The position numbers and the translations under genes were made by a program. Below, piece by piece: positions 43,703-51,068 of a DNA stretch of 64,000 nucleotides. The DNA is taken from assembly GCA_023390335.1 (NCBI GenBank), contig JAEWCZ010000066.1:806001-870000 (forward strand), in the 5' to 3' direction. Each line of letters begins with the position of its first letter. The first letter of the stretch is position 1. This DNA is from Bacillota bacterium. GTDB lineage: Bacteria > Bacillota > Clostridia > Acetivibrionales > DSM-1351. The notes beneath the pieces were generated by a model. That model made no database searches. It was not told the DNA's origin and worked only from the letters and a program-made list of their open reading frames with translations.

Positions 43703-44075
43703 AACCCGTGATATAGTTTGTATAGTTTGTCCAAACGGCTGCAGAATGAATGTTGCCTACGATGAAAATAACAAAGTTACACTAGTAGAAAATGCTTCAT
43801 GTAAAAAAGGTGAGGAATATGCTGTAAACGAAATACAATGCCCAAAAAGAAGTATTACTTCAACTGTGGGTGTAATAAACGGCGTTTTGCCTTTGGTAAG
43901 TGTGAGAACTGATAAGCCCATTCCAAAAGAAAAGATATCAGCGGCTTTGGATGAAATAAGAAAAATCCGACTTGATGCCCCTGTAACATTTCATCAGGTA
44001 ATTGCAAATGATCTTCTAGGAACGGGAGCAAAGCTCATATCCACCAAGGAGGTTGCTAGAGTAGAAAAATTGTAA
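43695..44075 (+). CDS. DUF1667 protein, third partner of the GlpAB-like set
   Basis: This 126-residue protein has Cys pairs at IVCIVCPNGCRMNV, NASCKKGEEYAVNEIQCPKR and a short C-terminal domain with APVTFHQVIANDLLGTG. The Cys spacing suggests an iron-sulfur or zinc site. DUF1667 genes follow GlpA/GlpB-like genes in many clostridia and probably replace the electron-transfer role of GlpC. It overlaps the previous gene, so the three products are made together. Confidence 0.88.
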   Translation: MNKTRDIVCIVCPNGCRMNVAYDENNKVTLVENASCKKGEEYAVNEIQCPKRSITSTVGVINGVLPLVSVRTDKPIPKEKISAALDEIRKIRLDAPVTFHQVIANDLLGTGAKLISTKEVARVEKL

Positions 44076-44088
44076 ACTGGAGGTTTTA

Positions 44089-44274
44089 ATGGAACAGGAA
44101 AAAGTCAATTGCCTGAAATGCAAGCATTACTTTATAACTTATGATATCAGAATGCCTTACGGATGTAAGCTTTTTGGATTTAAGGGCAGACAGATGCCTT
44201 CTGTTTCCGTTCGCCAGTCATCGGGGAACGATTGTCATGGCTATGATATAAAGAACAAACAAAATAAGCCTTAA
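44089..44274 (+). CDS. Small Cys-containing protein, unknown
   Basis: This 61-residue protein with a ggagg site has CLKCKHYFITYDIRMPYGCK, which with the later NDCHG could bind a metal. It follows the DUF1667 gene by 13 bp and is probably in the same operon. Small proteins with this wording are common in anaerobes and often carry misleading names; I give no function. Confidence 0.75.
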   Translation: MEQEKVNCLKCKHYFITYDIRMPYGCKLFGFKGRQMPSVSVRQSSGNDCHGYDIKNKQNKP

Positions 44275-44325
44275 AAATAGAGTAAATTTTGTGTAAAAAG
44301 TTTAGTACAAATTACCGTTATCTTA

Positions 44326-44375
44326 TTGACAATGATTATCATTTTAAGTTAATATATTATTGAGAATAGTTATCA
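44326..44375 (+). promoter_or_regulatory. Fur-controlled promoter with two Fur boxes
   Basis: Box 1, TGACAATGATTATCA (44327-44341), matches 14 of 15 positions of the 7-1-7 Fur pattern TGATAATNATTATCA. Box 2, TGAGAATAGTTATCA (44361-44375), matches all but two. A promoter, TTGACA (44326-44331), 18 bp, TAATAT (44350-44355), lies between and within them. Fe2+-Fur should repress feoA-feoB-fur. Confidence 0.85.
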
Positions 44376-44392
44376 AAAAGGTGGCGGTTAAT

Positions 44393-44614
44393 TTGACATT
44401 AGACAAAGTTAACAGAGGAGATATCATTGAAATTGTAAGTATAGAAGATAAGGATATCCGTGCCCAAGCGATACGCCTTTGTATATATGAAGGCTCTAAA
44501 CTGAAGTGTGCTGAAAAACTGCCGGCTGGACCGATAATATTGCAGAACAGACTTCAGGAAGTTGCTATCAGCAGAAAACTTGCAGAACAAATAATTATTG
44601 AAAAAGTGAGCTGA
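44393..44614 (+). CDS. feoA: FeoA, ferrous iron transport accessory protein
   Basis: This SH3-like protein of about 73 residues has TLDKVNRGDIIEIVSIED and a C-terminal LAEQIIIEKV strand. I prefer TTG 44393 behind aaaaggtggc; the in-frame TTG at 44360 lies inside Fur box 2. FeoA binds FeoB and supports Fe2+ uptake. feoB follows after 35 bp. Confidence 0.92.
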   Translation: MTLDKVNRGDIIEIVSIEDKDIRAQAIRLCIYEGSKLKCAEKLPAGPIILQNRLQEVAISRKLAEQIIIEKVS

Positions 44615-44649
44615 AATAACCGGAATTATTGGTATGCCTGGGGGATATT

Positions 44650-46473
44650 ATGGAAAACACTATTACTAAAAAAGATTTAAAGCACCTGGTTCTTGTAGGA
44701 AACCCAAATGTAGGGAAATCGGTATTTTTCAACGCACTTACAGGAATGTATGTTGATGTATCGAACTTTCCCGGTACTACGGTAGATATAAGCACCGGGC
44801 GTTATGGAGATTATATAGTTGAGGATACACCCGGAATATATGGTGTATCCTCGTTTAATGATGAGGAAAGAGTTGCCAGGGACGTAATAATTAACGGAGA
44901 CCTGGTTTTGAATGTAATTGATGCGGTTCATATGCAAAGGGATATTTTTCTGACCCAACAGCTTATAGACATGGGCAAGAAAGTAATTGTTGCCGTGAAC
45001 CTTATTGATGAAGCGACTAAAAACGGTATAAAGGTAGATACCGCAGAACTGTCAAGACAATTAGGAGTGGAAGTTGTTGCGACTTCTGCGCTCAAAGGCA
45101 TTGGTGTGAATGAAATAAAGCAAAAGATAGCCAATGCAAGGGTTGGTATAAAAACCGAAGGAGTACAGGAGCTTATCAATAGTTATGACCTCAACGAAAT
45201 AACCGAAGCTGAAGCCTTGATGTTATTGGAGGATGATGAAATACTTTCAGAAAGAAAGGGCCTTCCGAATGCCGGAAAGCGGGAGGAGATTTATAAAAGT
45301 AGAAGGCAAAGAGTAGACAAAATTGTTGAAAGTGTTCTTTCAGATTCATATAACGGAACAAGTTTTGGAACTACTATCGGAAGACTGCTGCTAAAGCCTA
45401 TAACAGGCATACCAATGCTACTTGCAATAATGGTAGGTATGTTCTGGTTCATAGGAGTTTTTGTAGCACAAACAGTTGTTGATTTTACAGAAGGAACAGT
45501 AATGGAAGGTTTTTATAAACCTTTTATAGAGTCAATCCTCAGTTTTATCCCTAAAAACTCCTTTATCGGAAGTTTGTTGATAGGCGATTACGGTCTTCTA
45601 ACAATGACTGTAATTTATATTTTAGGGTTGTTGCTGCCTTTGACTATAGGATTTTACATGCTTATGTCAATTCTGGAAGACTCAGGGTTTCTGCCTAGAA
45701 TTGCTGTACTTTCAGACAAAGCCCTATCCAAAGTTGGTCTTAACGGAAGGGCGATAATACCACTTATACTGGGCTTTGGCTGTATAACTATGGCTACAAT
45801 GACAACCCGCCTTTTAGGGTCAAGAAGAGAGCGTGTAATTGCTACGTTTTTATTGGGACTGACCATTCCATGCTCTGCACAATTTGGTGTAATTATTGGA
45901 TTGCTGACACCTTTGGGAATGAAATATATAATAGCCTATACCGCATTATTGATTTTAATATTTGGTATTTCAGGAGTACTAATGAACAAAATCCTGCCGG
46001 GAGAATCTACTCAGTTATTTATAGATTTACCACAAATAAGGATGCCTCAGTTTAAGAATGTTATGAAAAAGACCTTTGTAAAGGCAAAAGCCTTCCTAAT
46101 AGAGGCAACACCCATATTTGCCCTTGGAGCAGTCTTAATAACCGTATTGCAATACACAGGACTATTGGTAAAAATAGAAAATGCAATATCTCCTTTAACG
46201 GTTCAGTGGCTTAAACTGCCGGAGCAGGCATCTGTAGTATTTATAATGGGAATTATCAGAAGAGACTTTGGAGCAGCGGGACTAAGTCATATGGTTCTGT
46301 CAAATCCTCAAATGCTAGTGGCACTTATAACCATTACCCTATTTGTACCGTGTGTAGCTTCAATTATTATGATATTTAAGGAGAGGTCTAAGTTAGAGGC
46401 AACTACAATCTGGCTTGGCAGCTTTGCTATAGCGTTTTTGGTAGGAGGAGTTCTGGCACACATTATAGTCTGA
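44650..46473 (+). CDS. feoB: FeoB, ferrous iron transporter
   Basis: This protein of about 607 residues has an N-terminal G domain: G1 LVGNPNVGKSVFFNALTG, FPGTTVDISTG, G3 DTPGIYG and G4 VAVNLIDEA. A helical GDI-like region and a membrane part with the two conserved gate segments follow (SILEDSGFLPRIA and LGFGCITMATMTTR, then TIPCSAQFGVIIGL). It moves Fe2+ under anoxic conditions. ATG 44650 has a gggggat site. At about 607 residues it is shorter than the roughly 770-residue E. coli form, lacking a long C-terminal tail. Confidence 0.96.
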   Translation: MENTITKKDLKHLVLVGNPNVGKSVFFNALTGMYVDVSNFPGTTVDISTGRYGDYIVEDTPGIYGVSSFNDEERVARDVIINGDLVLNVIDAVHMQRDIFLTQQLIDMGKKVIVAVNLIDEATKNGIKVDTAELSRQLGVEVVATSALKGIGVNEIKQKIANARVGIKTEGVQELINSYDLNEITEAEALMLLEDDEILSERKGLPNAGKREEIYKSRRQRVDKIVESVLSDSYNGTSFGTTIGRLLLKPITGIPMLLAIMVGMFWFIGVFVAQTVVDFTEGTVMEGFYKPFIESILSFIPKNSFIGSLLIGDYGLLTMTVIYILGLLLPLTIGFYMLMSILEDSGFLPRIAVLSDKALSKVGLNGRAIIPLILGFGCITMATMTTRLLGSRRERVIATFLLGLTIPCSAQFGVIIGLLTPLGMKYIIAYTALLILIFGISGVLMNKILPGESTQLFIDLPQIRMPQFKNVMKKTFVKAKAFLIEATPIFALGAVLITVLQYTGLLVKIENAISPLTVQWLKLPEQASVVFIMGIIRRDFGAAGLSHMVLSNPQMLVALITITLFVPCVASIIMIFKERSKLEATTIWLGSFAIAFLVGGVLAHIIV

Positions 46474-46489
46474 CAGGGAGGCTGGTAAT

Positions 46490-46648
46490 ATGTTAGTAGA
46501 ATGCAGCCAGTGTAAGTATCAGTTTGAATATAATCCAGATAAAAAAGAAAACACAAAATGCCCAAGATGTGGTAAAATATTCATAGAAAAGCGGGGATGT
46601 GAAAACTGTAAAGGATGTTCATTGTGGAAAACCTGCAAAAATAGTTGA
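46490..46648 (+). CDS. Small zinc-ribbon protein in the feo operon
   Basis: This 52-residue protein has four Cys pairs: ECSQCKYQF, KCPRCGKIF, CENCKGC and WKTCKN. It lies 16 bp after feoB and just before fur, with a ggaggctgg site. Similar short Cys-rich proteins sit in feo operons of anaerobes, sometimes taken as FeoC stand-ins. Whether it binds Zn2+ or Fe is unknown. Confidence 0.75.
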   Translation: MLVECSQCKYQFEYNPDKKENTKCPRCGKIFIEKRGCENCKGCSLWKTCKNS

Positions 46649-46662
46649 AGGAGGACTATCTT

Positions 46663-47103
46663 TTGAATACTGGCGACAGCGGCTTTTTAAAAGAAAAATT
46701 AAAGGAATGCGGATATAAATTTACAGGGCAAAGAGCAGCAATCCTTGATACATTGGTTCAGTGTTCAGGACAACACGTAAGTACTGAGGAGCTGTTCAAC
46801 ATGGTTAAAGCCAAACATCCTGAAATTGGCCTTGCAACAGTGTACAGAACCATGGTTTTATTAGATAAGCACAATCTTGTTCATAAACTTGATTTTGATG
46901 ACGGTTTTAGCAGGTATGAGTTGGTCAAACCCAATGAAGATCACAGACATCACCATCTTATTTGCAGTTCCTGTGGGTGTGTTTCAGAGGTTGAGGAAGA
47001 CTTGCTGGATAATCTTGAAGAGGAGATTCTCAAAAAGAACGGTTTTCTGGTAAAAGACCACAGGGTACAGTTTTATGGATTATGTCAAAAATGCAGGGAA
47101 TAA
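46663..47103 (+). CDS. fur: Fur-family ferric uptake regulator
   Basis: This protein of about 146 residues has an N-terminal winged helix (KECGYKFTGQRAAILDTL, PEIGLATVYRTMVLLDKHNL) and a metal-binding C-terminal part with HRHHHLICSSCGCVSEVEED and the second Cys pair GLCQKCRE, giving the structural zinc site. TTG 46663 is preferred because aaggagg precedes it; the upstream TTG at 46645 lies before that site. Being in the feo operon under Fur boxes, it is probably autoregulated and iron-sensing rather than zinc- or peroxide-sensing. Confidence 0.92.
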   Translation: MNTGDSGFLKEKLKECGYKFTGQRAAILDTLVQCSGQHVSTEELFNMVKAKHPEIGLATVYRTMVLLDKHNLVHKLDFDDGFSRYELVKPNEDHRHHHLICSSCGCVSEVEEDLLDNLEEEILKKNGFLVKDHRVQFYGLCQKCRE

Positions 47104-47124
47104 ATTATATAACTATATTTTAAG

Positions 47125-47176
47125 AAGGCATAGTAGAAAAATATACAAAAATATTTATCTACTGTGCCTTAAAATT
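47125..47176 (+). terminator. Terminator after fur
   Basis: AAGGCATAGTAGA (47125-47137) and TCTACTGTGCCTT (47158-47170) form a 13-bp stem with one mismatch around a 20-base AT loop. Only a short T stretch follows, so it is a moderate terminator. Confidence 0.65.
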
Positions 47177-47252
47177 TATTCAAATTAATATAGTTTATAT
47201 TATAAGTCGGTGTATAATTAAGTTTAAATTTACAATAAGTGGAGGAAAAATA

Positions 47253-48842
47253 ATGAAAAAAATTACAAGACTAATCAGCTTAATGCTGATAATTCTGATT
47301 CTAGGCGGAACAGTTGCTTATGCTGCCCAAGGAAGCAATCAAACAGTTTCAGGGGATATATACGTCCCTGTCAAGTTTGCTTGTGAGTCGGTGGGTGCAC
47401 AGATTTCCTGGGACGCTAAAAAGCAAATTACCACAGTTAAACTGGGCAGCAAAGAATTAAAACTTTTTGTCAACCGTTGTGATATTATATTAAACGGAAA
47501 AACGAAGGTTTTAAAAGAAAAGGTTAAGGTTGAAGAGGGAAGGACAATTTTACCGCTTAGTGTTTTGAATTCCCAGCTTGGACTAAAACTTACATGCGAT
47601 GACTATATTAAATTCATTTCGGCAAAATTCATAGACATGGTTAAAGCAGGGAAGACTTCAGATACTTCATTTTTACTTAGCAAAAGTTTTTCAAAGCATG
47701 TGACAACAGAATTTATAAATTCTACATTGGCTCCTGTATTTTCAATTGTTAAGCCTGATGTTAAAACTATGACCATATCTAAAAACACAGTACACCAGAA
47801 TGTTTTTATACCGTTCACAGTTCAGCAGGCCAAATACAATTTTATATTGAGATTTGACTATAGCGGAAAAATAGATGAATTTAATCAGGCAGCTGATTCA
47901 TCACAATTTACATATTCCAAGCCGTCATACGATAATTCTGTGAACTATACAGAAAAAGAAGTAACAATCGGAGAGGGAGAATGGAAGCTTCCCGGTACGC
48001 TGACAATGCCAAAGGGGAAAGGCCCGTTTCCGGCACTTATACTGGTACACGGTTCAGGCCCTAATGACAGGGATGAAACTTTAGGCCCCCTAAAGCCTTT
48101 CAGGGATTTGGCAGTGGGACTTGCAAGTCAGGGAGTAGCAGTTTTGAGATACGAGAAAAGAACTTTGGAGTATGGCGTTAGAATACAGTTATTACCTAAA
48201 CTGACCATGGCTGAAGAATTTGAAGAGGATGCTTTTGCGGCTGCAAAGCATCTGAAAACAATAGATGGTATAGATGCTTCAAATATTACTGTATTGGGTC
48301 ACAGTGAGGGTGGATATGATTTGCCAAGGATACTTGGCAGGGACAAAACAGGTACATTCAAAGCCGGAATCATAATGAGCGGATGTTCCAGACCTTTGTA
48401 CGAACTTCTGCCGGAGCAATATAAATATCTCGCAGGACTGGGCATGGCAACTGAGGAGCAGGCTGAGGCTGTGAAGGCACAGGTTTCACTGATACAGGAC
48501 AAGAGCTTTGATCCGGCAAATCCGCCTAAAGGCTATAGTCTAGGAACTCCATATTACTTTTATGATATGAAAAACTACGATGTTATCGGAACAGCCAGGC
48601 AAATTGAAAAACCGATACTTGTACTGCAGGGTGAAAGAGATTACCAGGTCAGTCCAAAAACGGACTATGAGGGATGGAAAAAAGCTTTTGAGGATAAATC
48701 AAATGCAGAATTCAAGCTTTATCCCAAATTGAATCATATGTATATGGAGGGAGAAGGACAATCGACTCCTGCCGAATATTATGTAAATGGAAATATTCCT
48801 CAATATGTTATAAATGATATTGCCGGATTTATAAAGAAATAA
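47253..48842 (+). CDS. Secreted alpha/beta hydrolase with copper-amine-oxidase-like N-domain
   Basis: This 529-residue protein has a signal peptide (cut near VAYAAQ). An amine-oxidase-N-like domain (about 30-115) includes GDIYVPVKFACESVGAQISW. A middle alpha+beta domain resembles DUF3887 (about 118-225). The catalytic domain is an alpha/beta hydrolase (about 235-529) with oxyanion loop LVHGSGPNDRDET, nucleophile Ser in VLGHSEGGYDL, Asp in LQGERDYQVSP and His in PKLNHMYMEG. The substrate is unknown; an outer-surface esterase or peptidase is likely. Single-gene unit. Confidence 0.86.
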   Translation: MKKITRLISLMLIILILGGTVAYAAQGSNQTVSGDIYVPVKFACESVGAQISWDAKKQITTVKLGSKELKLFVNRCDIILNGKTKVLKEKVKVEEGRTILPLSVLNSQLGLKLTCDDYIKFISAKFIDMVKAGKTSDTSFLLSKSFSKHVTTEFINSTLAPVFSIVKPDVKTMTISKNTVHQNVFIPFTVQQAKYNFILRFDYSGKIDEFNQAADSSQFTYSKPSYDNSVNYTEKEVTIGEGEWKLPGTLTMPKGKGPFPALILVHGSGPNDRDETLGPLKPFRDLAVGLASQGVAVLRYEKRTLEYGVRIQLLPKLTMAEEFEEDAFAAAKHLKTIDGIDASNITVLGHSEGGYDLPRILGRDKTGTFKAGIIMSGCSRPLYELLPEQYKYLAGLGMATEEQAEAVKAQVSLIQDKSFDPANPPKGYSLGTPYYFYDMKNYDVIGTARQIEKPILVLQGERDYQVSPKTDYEGWKKAFEDKSNAEFKLYPKLNHMYMEGEGQSTPAEYYVNGNIPQYVINDIAGFIKK

Positions 48843-48907
48843 AACATTGCTTAAGAATTCACAAATTGGGAACACTTCGTTATATATGACTAACGGAGTG
48901 TTTCTTT

Positions 48908-49885
48908 ATGTATTTAATCAACAGAATTTTCAACCCGGAAATATATCAGGGAAGATACAGGAATAGAGGTTATTTTGAGGGGTGGTATTTCAAAATAATT
49001 GATAAATGTGCTAAAAATATTTATGCGGTTATTCCCGGTGTGTCAAAAGCTAAAAATGACAAGCATGCTTTTATTCAGGTAATTGAAGCAGTTTCAGGCA
49101 AAACACTTTATAAAAGGTTCCCAATCAGCGAATTTTCATATTCTGCAAAAGAATTTGATATATCAATAAATGACAATCATTTTGAAAGAAATGGTTTTTC
49201 TATTAATATACAGGATGGGGATTTCAATCTCAGCGGAGAGATAAGTTATACCAAAATAGTTCCATTTCCCAAAACCATATTGAATCCCGGGATTATGGGG
49301 CCTTTTTCTTTTATACCTTTTATGGAATGTTATCACGGCATTGTTAATATACATTGCGGGATTGAAGGAGTTTTAAATATTCACGGCAGGGATACGGATT
49401 TTACTGGAGGTTACGGATATCTTGAAAAAGATTGGGGAACCTCTTTTCCAAAGTCATGGATTTGGCTCCAATGTAATCATTTTAAATCGGAAAACACTTG
49501 CCTTATGTTTTCAATCGCATCCATACCCTGGCTGGGTTCAAGTTTTGTCGGGCTGATTTCATTTTTGAAGCTGGGGGACAGTTTTTTCAGATTTGCAACT
49601 TATACGGGAGCTAAAATAAAAAAGTTATATTATGTAAATAATGTACTTCAGATTTTAGTGGAAGATTCTAAGAATACACTTTCACTAAAAGCTACTGTAT
49701 CAAAGGGCGGGGGTTTAAAGGCTCCAAAAAACGGTATGATGGATATAGATATAACTGAAAGCATAACATCGCAGGTAGATGTTATTTTAAGGGATAAAAA
49801 CGGTAATATTATTTTTTCAGATTCCGGTAATAATGCAGGGTTGGAACTGGCAGGGGAATTCAAACAATTTGAAATAGAAAATTAG
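48908..49885 (+). CDS. Tocopherol cyclase-like protein
   Basis: This 325-residue protein resembles the bacterial tocopherol-cyclase-like family: GRYRNRGYFEGWYFKIID at the start, SGEISYTKIVPFPKT, then GYGYLEKDWGTSFPKSWIWL. No signal peptide or membrane helix. Anaerobes do not make tocopherol, so the real substrate must differ and the reaction is unknown. The ATG at 48908 has only a weak upstream site (aacggag), and the gene has no close partner before the TPP riboswitches. Confidence 0.75.
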   Translation: MYLINRIFNPEIYQGRYRNRGYFEGWYFKIIDKCAKNIYAVIPGVSKAKNDKHAFIQVIEAVSGKTLYKRFPISEFSYSAKEFDISINDNHFERNGFSINIQDGDFNLSGEISYTKIVPFPKTILNPGIMGPFSFIPFMECYHGIVNIHCGIEGVLNIHGRDTDFTGGYGYLEKDWGTSFPKSWIWLQCNHFKSENTCLMFSIASIPWLGSSFVGLISFLKLGDSFFRFATYTGAKIKKLYYVNNVLQILVEDSKNTLSLKATVSKGGGLKAPKNGMMDIDITESITSQVDVILRDKNGNIIFSDSGNNAGLELAGEFKQFEIEN

Positions 49886-49928
49886 TTCTTTACCAGTTTA
49901 AAAAGTTATGATAAAATTCAAAAGTACT

Positions 49929-50011
49929 AGTTGCGGGGGAACCATTTTGGTTGAGAAGGTAAAACCTGACCCTTGGAACCTGTCGGTTAACACCGGTGTA
50001 GGGAAGCAAAA
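49929..50011 (+). ncRNA. TPP riboswitch 1
   Basis: It has the thi-box landmarks GGGGGAACC, GGTTGAGAAGG, ACCTGACCCTTGGAACCTGT and TTAACACCGGTGTAGGGAAG. P1 can close with TTGC (49931-49934) and GCAA (50006-50009). It is followed by its own terminator. Bases 49949-50010 are identical to 50118-50179 in the second copy. Confidence 0.97.
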
Positions 50012-50046
50012 TATTATCAGAAATTTTAGAAGAGATTTTGATAAAT

Positions 50047-50082
50047 GCCGCTCACCTTACAATGGTGGGCGTTTTTTATTTT
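50047..50082 (+). terminator. Terminator of TPP riboswitch 1
   Basis: CGCTCACC (50049-50056) and GGTGGGCG (50064-50071) pair over 8 bp (one G-T), followed by TTTTTT. It lies before the second riboswitch, so ligand bound to copy 1 alone would stop transcription. Confidence 0.9.
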
Positions 50083-50096
50083 AAAAGTTTATAGTG

Positions 50097-50180
50097 ACTT
50101 GTGGGGGGACCATTTTTGGTTGAGAAGGTAAAACCTGACCCTTGGAACCTGTCGGTTAACACCGGTGTAGGGAAGCAAAT
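50097..50180 (+). ncRNA. TPP riboswitch 2
   Basis: This is a second complete thi-box with the same core as copy 1 (62 identical bases). P1 would be TTGT (50099-50102) with GCAA (50175-50178), including a G-U pair. It is followed by its own terminator and then thiD. Confidence 0.97.
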
Positions 50181-50202
50181 ACGATTAATTATTGTATAGG
50201 TT

Positions 50203-50235
50203 AAGGTGCTTTCCTTTTGGGAGGCACTTTTTTTA
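50203..50235 (+). terminator. Terminator of TPP riboswitch 2
   Basis: GTGCTTTCC (50206-50214) and GGGAGGCAC (50219-50227) pair with G-U wobbles, followed by a run of T (50228-50234). The thiD ribosome site aaggaggtg comes just after. Confidence 0.85.
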
Positions 50236-50255
50236 TTAAGGAGGTGTAGTGTTTA

Positions 50256-51068
50256 ATGAAAAAAGTATTAACTATAGCAGGGTCTGACTGTAGCGGAGGA
50301 GCAGGAATTCAGGCAGATTTGAAAACCTTTGCTGCTCATGGCGTTTATGGAATGAGTGTTATTGTATCAGTGGTAGCAGAGAATACGTGCCGCGTCATTG
50401 ATATTCAGGACATAACTCCACATATAATTAAAAAGCAGATGGATGCAGTTTTTGAAGACATAATACCTGATGCTGTAAAAATAGGTATGTTGTCAGGAAA
50501 AGAGTGTATGGAGGCCGTTGCTGAAAAATTGGAACAGTATAAGCCGGTAAATGTGGTTATTGACCCTGTGATGATTGCAAAAGGCGGTCACGCTCTGATG
50601 AAAGAAGAGGCCCTGGATTTTTTTATAAAAAGACTAATACCTCTGGCGGGCATGCTAACTCCCAATATTCCTGAGGCAGAAGCGATAACCGGGATGCGGA
50701 TTAATACTCGTGAGGATATGAAAGAGGCAGCGGTTAGCATACACAAAATGGGTGCAGGTAGTGTTCTGGTAAAAGGTGGACATTTGAATGGAGATGCGGA
50801 AGACATACTTTTTGACGGAAGAGAATTTTACATATATTCAACTAAAAGAATCCAGACAAAAAATACCCATGGAACAGGGTGTACATTTTCTTCTGCCATA
50901 GCCTCAAACCTTGCTTTGGGACTTCCTTTTCCAACAGCGGTTGAAAAAGCAAAAGCATTCGTCACAATGGCAATTGAACATTCACTAGAAATCGGAAAGG
51001 GGCATGGCCCCACACATCATTTATATGGAATTTACAAAAACGGATTGAATAATTGGAGGTTACTATGA
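50256..51068 (+). CDS. thiD: ThiD, HMP / HMP-phosphate kinase
   Basis: This 270-residue ribokinase-fold enzyme begins VLTIAGSDCSGGAGIQADLK and has the ATP/anion-hole motif THGTGCTFSSAIASNLALG near residue 205. It phosphorylates the pyrimidine half of thiamine twice. aaggaggtg ribosome site. The final TGA overlaps the thiC ATG (4-bp ATGA overlap), so the two are coupled. Confidence 0.97.
   Translation: MKKVLTIAGSDCSGGAGIQADLKTFAAHGVYGMSVIVSVVAENTCRVIDIQDITPHIIKKQMDAVFEDIIPDAVKIGMLSGKECMEAVAEKLEQYKPVNVVIDPVMIAKGGHALMKEEALDFFIKRLIPLAGMLTPNIPEAEAITGMRINTREDMKEAAVSIHKMGAGSVLVKGGHLNGDAEDILFDGREFYIYSTKRIQTKNTHGTGCTFSSAIASNLALGLPFPTAVEKAKAFVTMAIEHSLEIGKGHGPTHHLYGIYKNGLNNWRLL

Noticed and set aside
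49929..50180. Two copies of a short mobile repeat
   Set aside because: The repeated unit is a TPP aptamer with full landmarks and P1 pairing, so it is a duplicated riboswitch and not an insertion element.
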